From NCBI GenBank assembly GCA_947652605.1, contig OX393579.1, positions 38,012,970 to 38,076,969 on the forward strand: 64,000 nucleotides of DNA. The letters are read 5' to 3'. The notes under the pieces are model-generated. The model made no database searches, was not told the DNA's origin, and saw only the letters and a list, made by a program, of their open reading frames with translations. Source of the DNA: Elmis aenea. Taxonomy: Eukaryota > Arthropoda > Insecta > Coleoptera > Elmidae. A program made the translations under genes and the position numbers. Shown one piece after another: positions 13,535 through 24,668 of the stretch (position 1 is the first letter of the stretch; every line of letters begins with the position of its first letter).

Positions 13535-13580
13535 TTTGAAAAAGACCAAGACACAATGGTCGAAACGTCAACTACTTCTA
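13535..13580 (+). ncRNA. degenerate hammerhead-ribozyme-like motif in Penelope 3' end
   Basis: GACCA and TGGTC form a 5-bp stem with an 8-base loop directly followed by GAAAC and then GTC. This is the stem II, GAAA and cleavage-site order of the type I hammerheads reported in Penelope-like elements. The CUGANGA half of the core, expected just before the stem, is TTGAAAA, two substitutions away, so self-cleavage is doubtful. The inverted arm holds the same motif on the minus strand at about 11540-11585. Confidence 0.5.
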
Positions 13581-13670
13581 AATATAGAAGATGCGGTTCC
13601 AAACCCGGAAACCAAGATTGTATTATGGATAACGGCCGCGAAAGCCTCAAGAATAAAATCTTATTATAGA

Positions 13671-14630
13671 GTTTTGTACCTGATCTTTGCCAGGTCTTCC
13701 GATCCGTAATTTCTAACAAAATTATGTACTGAATTAAGATCGAAAAAAACACGTCAACAGTTAAACACGTTCGTACCAAGAACCTTTTATCGTTGCCTTC
13801 TCTCAGGATACAGACCAAAGTACATTCGCTCAGTTTCTACTTATTGTTAGTTTTTATGGCAAAGAACGCAACATCATAACATGTCAAATTTAATTTTTAA
13901 TTTTGTTATGGCAGTTCGTCCTTGTCCAACTCTGTTTGAGATTTCAGTTTAACACTTTCCATCACTATTTATCTTAACACCAAGATATTTATACTCATTC
14001 GTACTCTTGATGATTTGGTTTTCAAGTTGTAAATCCGCGGCATGGCTTCTTTAAACCTCTGCGAAATAGCATTTTCGTAGCTTAATATCATCAAAACCAA
14101 ACAAAAATAAATGTTTTATTGATTGCTTGAAAAAAGCAATATCTCCTTACAAACCAAATTTTAAAACACTATTAAAAAATATGCAGTAGCAAGTCTCACA
14201 TGAATTACGAATATATTGAAAATGTATTTATTACAATTTTTCTTGATTAAAATGCCTACTTTTTTTGTCATGAAGGGGAAGGGGGGATGACTGCGATTAA
14301 GTAGCCCGCCAAAGTTTTGAAGTAGCTAAAGTAGCCCTCAGCCTCAAAAAGATTGGACATCATTGTGTATCCTTTTTCTGTAAGACTGTGTAATAAAATA
14401 TGGCCTGTTGTATTTAAAAAGAAAATCATTATTGATGTTTAAAGTTTTACAAGTTTGAGCAAGCGCAAAAACGACGTGGTTTTTTTTAAAACTTAGCTAG
14501 TGAAAGTTGTTAATTAATCTTTGGTCAGTATAACTTGTAAACAAATTTCTACTGCTTTTTTAAAGTTTTTAATTGGTGGATGATCGCTCAAAATTTTCAT
14601 AAAAATATAAATTTCATCAAAACAGTTCAC
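13671..14630. other. AT-rich spacer, nothing recognised
   Basis: It follows the Penelope target duplication. Only short chance frames, no element ends. Confidence 0.5.
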
Positions 14631-14634
14631 TTAA

Positions 14635-15016
14635 CCCTTTCAAGACGGGTTTTTTTTTTCTAAACGGAATGTGAAATTTGCTTATTCCTATGGTTTTTGT
14701 GTTAATATAAGTGTATTATACAAGATTTCAATAAAGCGATATTTTTAAAAAAATTCAAATTTTACTCTTGATCATGGGTTATATAGTCCCATTAGGCTTT
14801 TTCAATGGGATTATATATCCCACAGTATCAAAAAGTGAACCAGAAATATAGCAAATTTGAGATAATAGCGAAATTAGCCTAAAAAACAACGGTACTTATA
14901 TTCGCACGCACTGAAAAGACTGAACTGGCTATATTACAGCTATATTGGGAGTAATTAGCCCAGCAGTATTCATAAACATTTGTCTGGGATATATTGTCCC
15001 GTTAGTCTCGAAAGGG
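14635..15016. mobile_element. piggyBac-like miniature element
   Basis: TTAA at 14631-14634 and 15017-15020. Ends CCCTTTCAAGACGGG and CCCGTTAGTCTCGAAAGGG are inverted. The motif TATATAGTCCCATT and its complement recur inside. Confidence 0.85.
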
Positions 15017-15386
15017 TTAAGGCTCATACAATTTCAAATATTTTGTGAAGTAAATTTGAAGAGGAATCAAAAATTTTTAAACTGCAGTGGACGTTCTATT
15101 TAAAATTACAAAGTTTGGGTCTGTTTCCGTCTATCAACCGCAATACTCACATCCAATTCGGAACATACGATAATGGTCAGATACAAAATTTCATTGTAAT
15201 AACTTCAATAGTAATCTAGATATTAGTCTGTTTTCATACTTTTGCCCAGCACGGTATAACCTCTTGCATTTAGTTACTAATGTGTTTACAAAATTAAAAG
15301 ATGCATACTTTGCGATCATGTGCAATATTGCAGTATTCTTTATTAACCGAGTTAACCTAAAGAAAGTGTCATTATTATTATTAAGG

Positions 15387-15646
15387 ATATATGAAGGGGT
15401 TAGAGCTGAAACCACCCAAGTGCAACTTTAGTTAAAAATGACCTAAGCACCTTACAGGCTAGTTGACACTTAGTTTTATCTAGTATTAAAACAACCAAGT
15501 GATTATTCCGATTTTTGCGTCATCTGTAATCCAGAGAAAAATCCATTGTGAACAGCAGTAGACAGTAAAAATATTATATAAAGGCTTATATCTCAAAATG
15601 GGCGTTTTGTTACTTAGGTGGTTTCAGCTCTAACCCCTTCATATAT
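15387..15646. mobile_element. 260-bp MITE with ATATATGAAGGGGTTAGAGC ends
   Basis: An inverted repeat of about 29 bp, continuing TGAAACCACC. Non-coding, probably with a TA-type target. Confidence 0.8.
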
Positions 15647-16340
15647 AAAAACCGTGCGATTTGGACACGTCTGACATATTATTTGTTTTTTCTTAATAGT
15701 TGGTCCCAACAAATTGGCAGAAGATTTTTGTACAGGTACGTTTTGTGGTTTTGACTAGTATGATACCTACCTATGGCGCCGTTTGTGTCAAAAAGAAATT
15801 TGCAAAATAAATAACATTTCGTACATAAATATACAAATATAAAAATATTTAGTCAATTTCATATTGAATTTTTTTTTTTTTTTGATATCGGTAATAATTT
15901 ATTTATCAAGAAAATATTTTTATTTATTTCGTGTACATTCCACATTTATATTTTTTAATTTTTTTTTTTTATACCTTTGGTTAATAATTTATTTTTCAAG
16001 AAAATATTTTTATTTATTTGCACACCAAATTTTTTTTTTTTTCACTGCAATTATGTACGCTATTATACAACAGATGGCGCGCTACCCAACATTTGTGTTT
16101 AATTTTGAACTGCTGCGAAGCAAATTAACTATATTTGACGTTTGCGACTTCCAGTTTAAAGTAAGTACTCTTTGCAATTTTTTAAGGTAATTGTAACTAT
16201 TTTTTTCACAGCATGTCAACTGGAAGACCACAGCTGCCTGCATAAGCAGAACAAATTACCTTCCTTAGGAAATCTCGTTTAAAATGGACAATTATTTTTA
16301 AAATATTAGGTATTTCCAGAAGCACACTATAGGTATAGAA

Positions 16341-16918
16341 CAGCGGTGGGCAAACCGCGGCCCGCGGGCCGCATGCGGCCCTTGATAGTTTTACATGCGG
16401 CCCTCCATAAATTCTGTATTAGTAAAAACTTCTATAATATGTATAATTTTTTTGTCGCTCCCAACTTACACATAATTAATAAGTTGTTATTATAATAGTT
16501 ATTTATGTAACAAGGCCGAAAAAGTACGTTTTGGCCGAGGTGCATATTACATTTTTTGTGCGATCGAATTAAAAACAATTTAAATTTTTAGCAATTTTCA
16601 AAATTATAGGTTAGAAACTACGTGACATTCTGTCACTGATAGATGACGGCGTATGTACTGCATTACCGGCCCTCTCCTTAGCAACGGCCGTAAAAGTTAC
16701 TTTTTCGGCCGTTGCTAAGGGTAACGGCCTGAAAAGTAACTTTTACGGCCGTTGCTAAGGATAGGGCCGGTAATGCAGTACTTTATGGTTGCTAACGCGT
16801 CCGTCAAACAGCTGTTTCTAGTACGATCGCACAAAAAATATATTTTTTTTAGTGCGGCCCTTTTAGTCACACTAATTGCGCAAATTGGCCCTCTTCAAAA
16901 AAAGTTTGCCCACCGCTG
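16341..16918. mobile_element. hAT miniature element, 8-bp target duplication
   Basis: Ends CAGCGGTGGGCAAAC and GTTTGCCCACCGCTG, flanked by GTATAGAA at 16333-16340 and 16919-16926. GC-rich CGGCCCGCGGGCCGCATGCGG lies near the left end. It carries the MITE copy at 16498. Confidence 0.92.
16498..16838. mobile_element. MITE with long central hairpin, copy 2, inside a hAT miniature
   Basis: Near-identical to the copy at 5641. It is inserted in the hAT miniature 16341-16918: the sister miniature at 53505 lacks it at the matching place, which gives an empty-site comparison and an ATA-type target. Confidence 0.8.
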
Positions 16919-17939
16919 GTATAGAAGAAGCTTATTAACATTTAATATAATTGAACAAGCAGCAGTTCATAATTAAACACAAATGTTGAGTGGCGCGCCA
17001 TCTGTTGTATAATAGCGTACATAATTGCAGTAAAAAAAAAAAATTTTTTTGGTGTGCAAATAAATAAAAATATTTTCTTGAAAAATAAATTATTAACCAA
17101 AGGTATCAAAAAAAAAAAAATTAAAAAAATATAAATGTGGAATGTACACGAAATATATAAAAATATTTTCTTGATAAATTATTACCGATGTCAAAAAAAA
17201 AAAAAATTAAATGTGAAATTGACTAAATATTTTTATATTTGTATATTTATGTACGAAATGTTATTTATTTTGCAAATTTCTTTTTGACACAAACGGCGCC
17301 TCATACCTACCTAACACAAGTAAAATCTAATAATTGACTTCTTATGTTATCAAAAACATAAAAATGAAGTTTATCTGTGAGCTCTAATAAAATATTTTAT
17401 AACGATGCTGTATTATTGAGTTTATACGAAGTATATTAAAATATTATTGCTTGAAGAGGTACCCCGAACTACATTTTATACGGTTGACGTCATACATGAT
17501 AACCGGATCGACTATTAGCAGTAAAAAGTTCCATTTCATATCTAAATATATAAACTTTACACATAATCGTACAGTTTTATTGAGATGGATTTGTTTTAGA
17601 AATATATTATGTTCTTAGCTTTTTATTATTAACAAGGCTTTGCTATTTTCATATTAGTACAGCTTTTTAAGAATTAACCCTCTGTCGGGCGCAATCGTTA
17701 AAAATTATACAAGCACAATTCTTTTTGGCACCATTATTGAACGCGAAGTTGAGAGGTTTCACCTGTACCTGTACAGTACCTTTCTGACTCCCTTTTAGCT
17801 ACCCTCCAGTGACAGTTACATATTGTTACTGATACAGTTAGAAAAAAGGCATCTTGAAGCAAATTGATACATTACGCTCGAACACGTAAGTTGCGCCTGA
17901 TGCTGTCACTAATGTTTTCTATGTTTTGTCAAAAATTTT

Positions 17940-18180
17940 AGAGAGCCTAATTTATTTACACAAAAAAATTAATGAAACATTTGAAAAAATATAGAGCATC
18001 AACCGTACTCACCTGACTTAGCATTGTGCGAATTGTAAAGTTCTTGCCTGAGGAAACTATTGATATGCTGTTCACGATTTATTTGCAAGTATTTCGAAAT
18101 AAGATTGGTTGGAAGCTTTTAACGAGTGTATTATTGCTGATGAGAATGACTTTGCACATATTTAAACAAAATTAACCGTT
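17940..18180 (+). pseudogene. mariner-like transposase C-terminal remnant
   Basis: IEHQPYSPDLALCEL matches the conserved HPPYSPDLAPCDFFLF block of mariner transposases, with the third catalytic aspartate. A decayed tail with AFNECIIADEN follows in another frame, like the end of these proteins. Only this piece remains. Confidence 0.6.
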
Positions 18181-18189
18181 TGTTTTATT

Positions 18190-19839
18190 CTTTCGACCCT
18201 CGTAAGACAGTAAGCAGTTTTAAATGAGGTCTTAAATTATCCTTTCTCTTCGTAGCAAAACATCTGTACAGATTTTTTTAAGACCCGAAAATTTCACTGC
18301 TCTTGACCGACATCGAACCCGTGTCACTTTTGGCAACCATGCCCATTCATCAACCCAGCAAACTCACCGCAAGGACACCGAGAACGTCCATTATATTTTT
18401 TATTCAGATATTGTACGTTTACCTGAGGTATACGATTATGTAGCAAATTCAGCAAATCGCTTAAATTATTTTAAGATTTAATTAAATTCGACTGTGGTTC
18501 ATGCACTGATTGTCTGTAGTCTGTACTTATTTTATCACCATGAACATTGTGATCAAGGATAGTGTAGTGAGGATAGTAAACTAATAGGATGGCCCATCCG
18601 ACGAAATTATCATCATGCATTCTTTTTTCGGAGGGGGGGGGGCATATAATATTTTCCCGAGGCCCCGCAAAACCCCCGGCCAGCCCTGACAGCATATTAA
18701 GAAATGACAAATTGGCACAAATTTGTAGTTGCAAACTCTTATAGAGCTCGAACAGCCCTTTTTAATAAATTCGGATATTTGTCTAATATATCGCACCAAA
18801 ATGTTGTTATCGGAACATCTACGAACGTAGTCTTTAAGTGACTCGCTTAAGTTAAGCGAGTATCTGAACTAATTTCGATTAAATTTTCATATTTCACTGC
18901 CAGGATCTCTGCTGGTTTTTCTTTTACTCTGATAGGATTTCATCTCCAAAATCCAATAATTATCTATGTTTCTTAAATTTGGAAAACAATCAGACAGGGA
19001 CTCTAATAAGCTAGATATATGATTTTTATTATCATTACTAATTTCGATCTCCAAATCTGATTCAGGTTCTTAAAGAAAAGCATTAAGAGTCAAAAAAAAA
19101 TTAGCAAGCAACACCAACAAACACGCAGAACCCTTGAATGTTTTTGTTGAACCTCGGGGTTCCACGGAACCCACTTTTGAAACGATGAACTACACGGTTC
19201 ACGACATTTAACCAGCCGAAATTCAATTCTTTTCCACTGTTTTACTTCATAATTTATCAAGATTTTTAAGTTAAAAGTTGGATGAAGTTAAAATTCGCCA
19301 TAAATTCCAATATAATAAATTTTATACAAGCTGAAATATATAATTATCAGCCGTATCAAAGACTTTGCTTCCGCTATTGGGTATAACAATAAGCTTGAAC
19401 TTTGCAGGTAACTTGTAAAGAATTTCCGTAGCGCCTTTTTAGACATGGCATAAACTTTTAAAGCTTTTAAGTATTAAGGAGGCAGTTTAAGTGAAAAATA
19501 AACTTCGAAGCAATTATTTTTAATTAGAATCACGTAAAGTATTAAAAGTTGTGCACCTTTCAATACCTTTGCTGATTAACTTGAGCGTTTCTTTGTTATA
19601 AGCAAACTTGATTTAAGTATAGGTACGCTTGAATTCGTTCCAGATTGCTTTGAAACCAAAAAAATACAACATGATATTGCGTAATTACAAGTGTTCTGTG
19701 ATTGATTATAAGATGAAGGGACACGAAAGACGAAAGAGCATTTTTATACACAATTCTTTTTAAATTACCTTACACCGACACCTATAGTCAAAATTACAGA
19801 GATTTAATTACTATGCTAACCATCACAACCAACCTTATA
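18190..19839. other. AT-rich spacer with faint element scraps
   Basis: A G(10) tract lies near 18633. The block at 19110-19190 (GTTCCACGGAACCCAC) resembles 27295-27372, both probably remains of one hAT family. Otherwise nothing was recognised. Confidence 0.5.
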
Positions 19840-20183
19840 CAGTGTGTTCACAAAAAGTAACGTCACGGGTCAATATCTCATCTTGTGTTAGTTTTGTAAA
19901 AAAAAAAAGTTTTGAATAAAAGTTGTTTGTGGTCATTTACTACACAACCTTAAATTATTATAAATTATACACAGTTTTTTATTTTTGGGCACTGATACGT
20001 CAGTTTGTTTATTTCAACACCTATTTTTTTAGGTGCACAATTAAATTCTTTTCTAAAAGCTTAACGGTACCTAAGATCAATAGTTTTTGAGTTATTTTAG
20101 TTTTTAAAAAAATATTGACAGGAACAGGACTAAAAAAATATTATTATTTCAGAACTTGGCATTGTCAGAACGAATTCCTTTGA
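19840..20183 (+). repeat. single arm of foldback family J
   Basis: CAGTGTGTTCACAAAAAGTA and following sequence match the left arm at 4325. It is joined to the half copy of family A, so the 966-bp composite has J on the left and A on the right. Confidence 0.8.
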
Positions 20184-20254
20184 TATACGGCTTGTGTATG
20201 GTCTAAAATGTTGGCATTGTACTTATAATATATTTTGTCATCATTTTTCAAATC

Positions 20255-20805
20255 TTTAATTAAATCGCTTTAGTAGTAATTTCATTTGGTTTACTTACAT
20301 GCTTCCAAAAAAAGGGACAAAGACAATTATTTACCATGCCGATTAGGAATTTTTCAAAATAATTTATTTGTTTTTGCTATTTTTAACAATTGTTTCAAAA
20401 AAGTGCCAAGTGTTATACATTGTCGAATTCAGAATAAAATCCTCTACAAATTGGCGTTAAAATCAGATATAGCGTCCATAAGAAAAAATTTACCTGATGA
20501 TGGTTTATAAAAAGCGAAACGTCGTATGGAAAATATAATTGAGGATTTTGATTACTTGAAAAAAGTGGCCATGAAAAAGTTTTTACAGAATGAAATTCGA
20601 CATCAAATGAAAAAGTTAGGGCAAAAAACAAAAACCCACTTTTTTACTTTTTCTCCTATATCTCAAAAACTAAAAAGCTAGATAGGTTTTGTTTTCGTCA
20701 AATCATTAAGCACCTGAATATACAACTTTGCCCTAATTTAAACGAAGTCGTAACTGTTACCGTTTACGAGATCCTCATAGTGGCCCTCGAAAAACGAGAA
20801 CCCTG
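20255..20805 (+). repeat. foldback family A, right half only
   Basis: The right arm ends CGAGAACCCTG before TA. It contains the best-preserved hammerhead-like block: TCCA, internal loop, TAC, CTGATGA (20494-20500), stem II, GAAAC (20516-20520), GTC, GTATGGA. It is fused at its left to a single arm of the element family at 4325. Confidence 0.8.
20461..20535 (+). ncRNA. hammerhead-ribozyme-like motif in foldback family A
   Basis: The order matches a type I hammerhead: outer stem I TCCA/TGGA, an internal loop on the 5' side, inner stem I TAC/GTA, core CTGATGA, a weak AT stem II, GAAAC, then cleavage triplet GTC. ACGT between GAAAC and GTC is self-complementary, as expected for a dimeric ribozyme with minimal stem III. 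Against it: stem II does not begin with the usual G-C pair directly after CTGATGA; one or two extra bases intervene. The motif recurs in five A copies. Confidence 0.5.
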
Positions 20806-21542
20806 TATATTAGTTATTATTTGAAAAATTGAACATTTGCACGCACTTTGTAGAATACTTTTAAAGGCTCTATCGAAATATACTATAAAAAATTTATATT
20901 TTTAACGTCTGGCTTACACACACGCCCAGACGCCTACACACACACACGAACGTCATCGCGAAAATAGTCAAAACGGGTTCTGGGGACCTCAAAACGTCTA
21001 TATCCGTCGAAATCTGGAATTCGAAAGTGTTCGCGATCACAATACTTTCTTCATACTAGCATACTACGTATGGCAAAAACAAAAAGCGAAATCAACCAAA
21101 ATGTTCAAACTCAAATAGCTTGGCCAAAGTTGCTGATACAAAAAATAAGTTGATCATGAGCAAAGTTACGACAATCATTAATAAATTAGTTTTACCAGTT
21201 TAACAATAAAAAAAAACAACAAGTACATCAATTTTGTTAAGTGAGGAGTTATCACGGATTTTTGAAGAACGTACAAACAATATCGTAAAGCAGTTACACC
21301 ACAGTATAGGTATCATACAGTAGGGACAGCTTCTGTCGGTACCTTTGAAGTTTGTTGTTTAATTTTTCATCCAATATGGTGCATATTATAGTTAATAGAT
21401 GGCGTTAGTTAAAAATTGGCGCAAAATGATACTCCTATAAAAGTTCAAATAGCAGATGTAAAAAGCAAGTATTTTAAATTATTTATAAAATATATGAAAA
21501 AACCAAAACATAAGAAGTTACAAACCTATGTTGGAATCGAAA

Positions 21543-21970
21543 CAGCGTCCATGGTTTACTACACAGGTTGGGAAACTCCCATATAAAACCGACTGAGGCC
21601 GGTAACTAGTTCCGTAAATTATCCCACAGATGGAGATAAGTCTAAGAACCGTTCGCCATAAATTATCGCTAGATGGCGATAAGTCTAAGAACCGGTTCTT
21701 GCACAAGATTTTGACAGTCAGCAAGATTTATAAGCTTTTGCTTAAAATATTCAAATTTAATCAATCAGATGATGATGAATATAAAAATGTTTTAACCGAA
21801 TTTTTAAGTCAGTTTTGTTCAAAATGTATTCTTAAACTTAATCGCCGCCATCTAGAGGATTTTTATGGCGAATGGTTCTTAGACTTATCGCTACCTAGCG
21901 GAAATTTATGTCAAAAAGTTACAGATTTTTTGACAGGCTTCCTAACCTGTGTAGTAGACCGTGGATACGT
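21543..21970. mobile_element. inverted-repeat MITE with TACTACACAGGTT ends
   Basis: CATGGTTTACTACACAGGTT and AACCTGTGTAGTAGACCGTG are inverted. GATAAGTCTAAGAACC occurs three times inside, in both orientations, next to CTAGATGGCG motifs. Confidence 0.75.
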
Positions 21971-22202
21971 CATATGATTTAAAATCGTCGCGCCACCCCT
22001 CAGCTATTTAAAAAAGTATCACCAATTTTGTGACATGCGCAATGAAAATACGAACATAAAAAAAGGTAAGTTGACCCTACACTGTATGTACGATCTCTAT
22101 ACCATAGAACACGAGCATCTATGCTGTGATTGTACAGTCAAGCTACTGTGGTCAAGCACAGTGAGCACACAGTGAGTGCCTGGAGTTTTTGATTTTCATT
22201 AC

Positions 22203-22347
22203 ACAGCCCCCGTAGGGGCTTTCAAAAATTGCCATAGCGGGCGGTATTTCACGCCCCCTTGGCGGGGTATTGGTTAAAGTTTTCAATAAGCAATAATCGC
22301 ACCTCGGTAATCCCTCATCGGTTACGATATCGCCACTGCGCAAAGCT
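22203..22347 (-). ncRNA. U4: U4 spliceosomal snRNA (gene or recent copy)
   Basis: Read on the minus strand from 22347, the sequence starts AGCTTTGCGCAGTGGC, the conserved U4 5' end that pairs with U6. It continues through the 5' stem-loop (GATGAGG...TACCGAGGTGCGAT), then GATTATTGC, TTGAAAACTTT and CAATACCCCGCC, a central GC-rich hairpin, the Sm site AATTTTTG, and a terminal hairpin GCCCC-TAC-GGGGGC. Its length of about 145 nt equals typical U4. The K-turn has CGATGAG where most U4 RNAs have CAATGAG, so a pseudogene cannot be excluded. The insect snRNA promoter element expected 40-65 bp upstream (22390-22410) was not recognised. Downstream, GTAATGAAAATCAAAAAC could serve as a 3' box. Confidence 0.85.
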
Positions 22348-23253
22348 GTCGAATTTTCAGTTCTCTTAACACTAGAGCGTCCCTTGATGTTGACATGACG
22401 GTGAGAGGCACCGTATTTCTTTTTCGATATTTTTTATATTTTTCATAGAATATACCTTAAGTTAATGTTGTTTTATTAAAATTAATGTACATTGTTACAT
22501 ATTGTAAAGGTGTTTTTACAAAATTACAGTTAGAAGTTATAAAATTCATTAAACATTAAAAAATTTTACATGGCGCGCATAGCTGCTACGACAAATCAGG
22601 TAATTTCTCTCGAAAATAGCTGTAAGCACCTCACTCACATTTTTACTAAGAATTTAGTTGCTCTATTCTATATTATTATTATTATTACCTATTATACTAA
22701 AAATTTGGACAACTCTGTACCACAAACGATGAATGATCATTGGTCAAACAAAAATGCAGAGTTACAAAAAATCATAAGGAAAAAATGTTTTAAAATTGTA
22801 CTAAATATAAAATACCGCTTTCCTACAAACTTTTTTTTACTTTTAAAATAAGGGCACTTTACTATTGCGAATATTTCTCAAATCGCTAATATCTAATGTC
22901 ATGAAGTTTTATTGAATTTTTGTCATATTAGAATTCGCCGAAAATTATCCCAACTTTGTTATTTTAATTGGAATAACCAGTATATTTTTATATTTGTGGA
23001 AAGAGGAAGCAATTTTGGCGTTTTTTAAATGTAGGTAAATGGTTTAAAATAAATCAAAATAATAAAAATTGTGTTCAATATTTACTATGAATAAATTTTT
23101 CGCATTTACCTCTGAGCGAGAAAATTAAAATTAAAACTTTGGAACGATCTACACCAAATTCGTTGTTCTTGATTGAAAACAAAACTAGCTTTAACAGAAC
23201 AGTCGTTAATAAATAAAATAACCAGAAGGAGCGAAGAATGCAATTGAAGTTTA

Positions 23254-24668
23254 CAGGGTTCTCGTTTTTCGCGGGCCACTATGGGGATTTCGTAAACGGT
23301 AAGAGTTACGACTTCGGTTAAATTGGGGCAAGGTTGTATATTCAGGTGCTTAAAAATTTGACGCAAAAACAGAACTTATCTAGCTTTTCTAGTTTTTGAG
23401 ATATAGGGGAAAAAGTAAAAAAGTGGATTTTTGTTTTTTGCCTGTAACTTTTTCATTTGATGTCAAATTTCATTTTTGTAAAAACATTTTCATGGCCACT
23501 TTTTGCAAGGAATCAAATTCCCCAATTATATTTTCCATGCGACGTTTCGTTTTTTCAAAACCATCATCACAAACAATTGTTGTTAAAAATGGCAAAAACC
23601 AATATTTTATTTAAAACAAATTCTAATCGGCATGATATATAATTGTCTTTGTCCCTTTTTCCTTGGAAGAAGGTGAGTAAACCGTATGAAATTACTATTA
23701 AAGGGATTTCATTAAAAAAATCGGTATTAATAAATATCTTAGGAATGCATTAACTTTGTTCACTTATTAGCAAATATTTTTAGAATATTTTCTTCGGTTA
23801 AGTAATAAATGTCTCTAAAATGTGTATTTAATCCCTTATTTGACATGCAATTATTTGTAACAAAATGTTCGTAATCAAATAATATGTGGTCATAGTTTAC
23901 AAAAAACGTCTAGAAATCTGTTTATGCTTTTTGCTTATTAGAAGTCATTAACGCAGATAAAAGGCATAACTCGTTATTTGTTGTTACAAATAATTGTATG
24001 CCAAAAAAGAATTAAATACACAGAGAAAATTACTTAACCGAAGAAAATATTCTAAAAATATTTGTTAATAAGTGAACAATGTTAATGCATTCCTAACATA
24101 TTTATTAGTACCTACCTATTTTTTTAATTAGTAATTTTATGCGGTTTACTTACCTGTTTCCAAGGAAAAAGGGACAAAGACAATTATTTACCATGGCGAT
24201 TAGGATTTGTTTTAAATAGAATATTTGTTTTTGCCAATTTTAACAACAATTGTTTCAAAAAAGTGCCAACTGTTATACATTTTCGAATTCAGAATAAAAT
24301 GTTCTACAAATTGGCGTTAAAATCAGATATAGCGTCCATAAGAAAAAATTGACCTGATGATGGTTTTAAAAAAACGAAACGTCGCACGGAAAATATAATT
24401 GAGGAATTTGATTCCTTGCAAAAAGTGGCCATGAAAATGTTTTTACAAAAATGAAATTTGACATCAAATGAAAAAGTTACGGGCAAAAAACAAAAATCCA
24501 CTTTTTTACTATTTTCCCTATATCTCAAAAACTAAAAGAGCTAGATAAGTTCTGTTTGCGTCAAATTATTAAGCACCTGAATAAACAACTTTGACCCAAT
24601 TTAACCGAAGTTGCAACTCTTACCGTTTACGAGATCCTCATAGTTGCCCGCGAAAAACGAGAACCCTG
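23254..24668. mobile_element. foldback family A, full copy, TA-flanked, hammerhead-like core
   Basis: Palindromic element between TA dinucleotides, starting CAGGGTTCTCGTTTTTCG and ending with its complement. The arms are about 600 bp and share the blocks seen in the other A copies; the centre is about 23810-24050. It has no coding capacity. The right arm holds CTGATGA...CGAAACGTC (about 24354-24383); in the left arm the corresponding block is partly deleted. Termini and TA duplication suggest mobilisation by a Tc1/mariner-type transposase, which is inference. Confidence 0.85.

Larger units (their letters stand above)
11496..13657 (+). mobile_element. Penelope-like retroelement, inverted-end copy, 13-bp target duplication
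   Basis: The unit is flanked by ATCTTATTATAGA on both sides (11483-11495 and 13658-13670), a 13-bp target duplication in the size range seen for Penelope insertions. The right part (12050-13657) carries reverse transcriptase plus GIY-YIG endonuclease on the plus strand. The left part (11496-12049) is an inverted copy of the element's own 3' end, about 550 bp with small deletions relative to the right arm. The 3' tail of about 32 bp (13626-13657) is present only on the right. The RT is 5'-truncated and frameshifted, so the copy is dead. Confidence 0.93.
15776..17302. mobile_element. MULE-like foldback with 11-bp target duplication
   Basis: Terminal inverted repeats of about 330 bp begin GGCGCCGTTTGTG and contain long poly-T tracts and the block CAGATGGCGCGC. 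ATACCTACCTA occurs on both sides (15765-15775 and 17303-17313), an 11-bp duplication. Long TIRs with 9-11-bp duplications are typical of Mutator-like elements. The interior holds the hAT miniature at 16341. No transposase is present. Confidence 0.8.

Noticed and set aside
18290..18380. tRNA-like B box (GGGTTCGATGTC) on the minus strand
   Set aside because: No A box at the right distance and no cloverleaf could be drawn. At most a SINE scrap.
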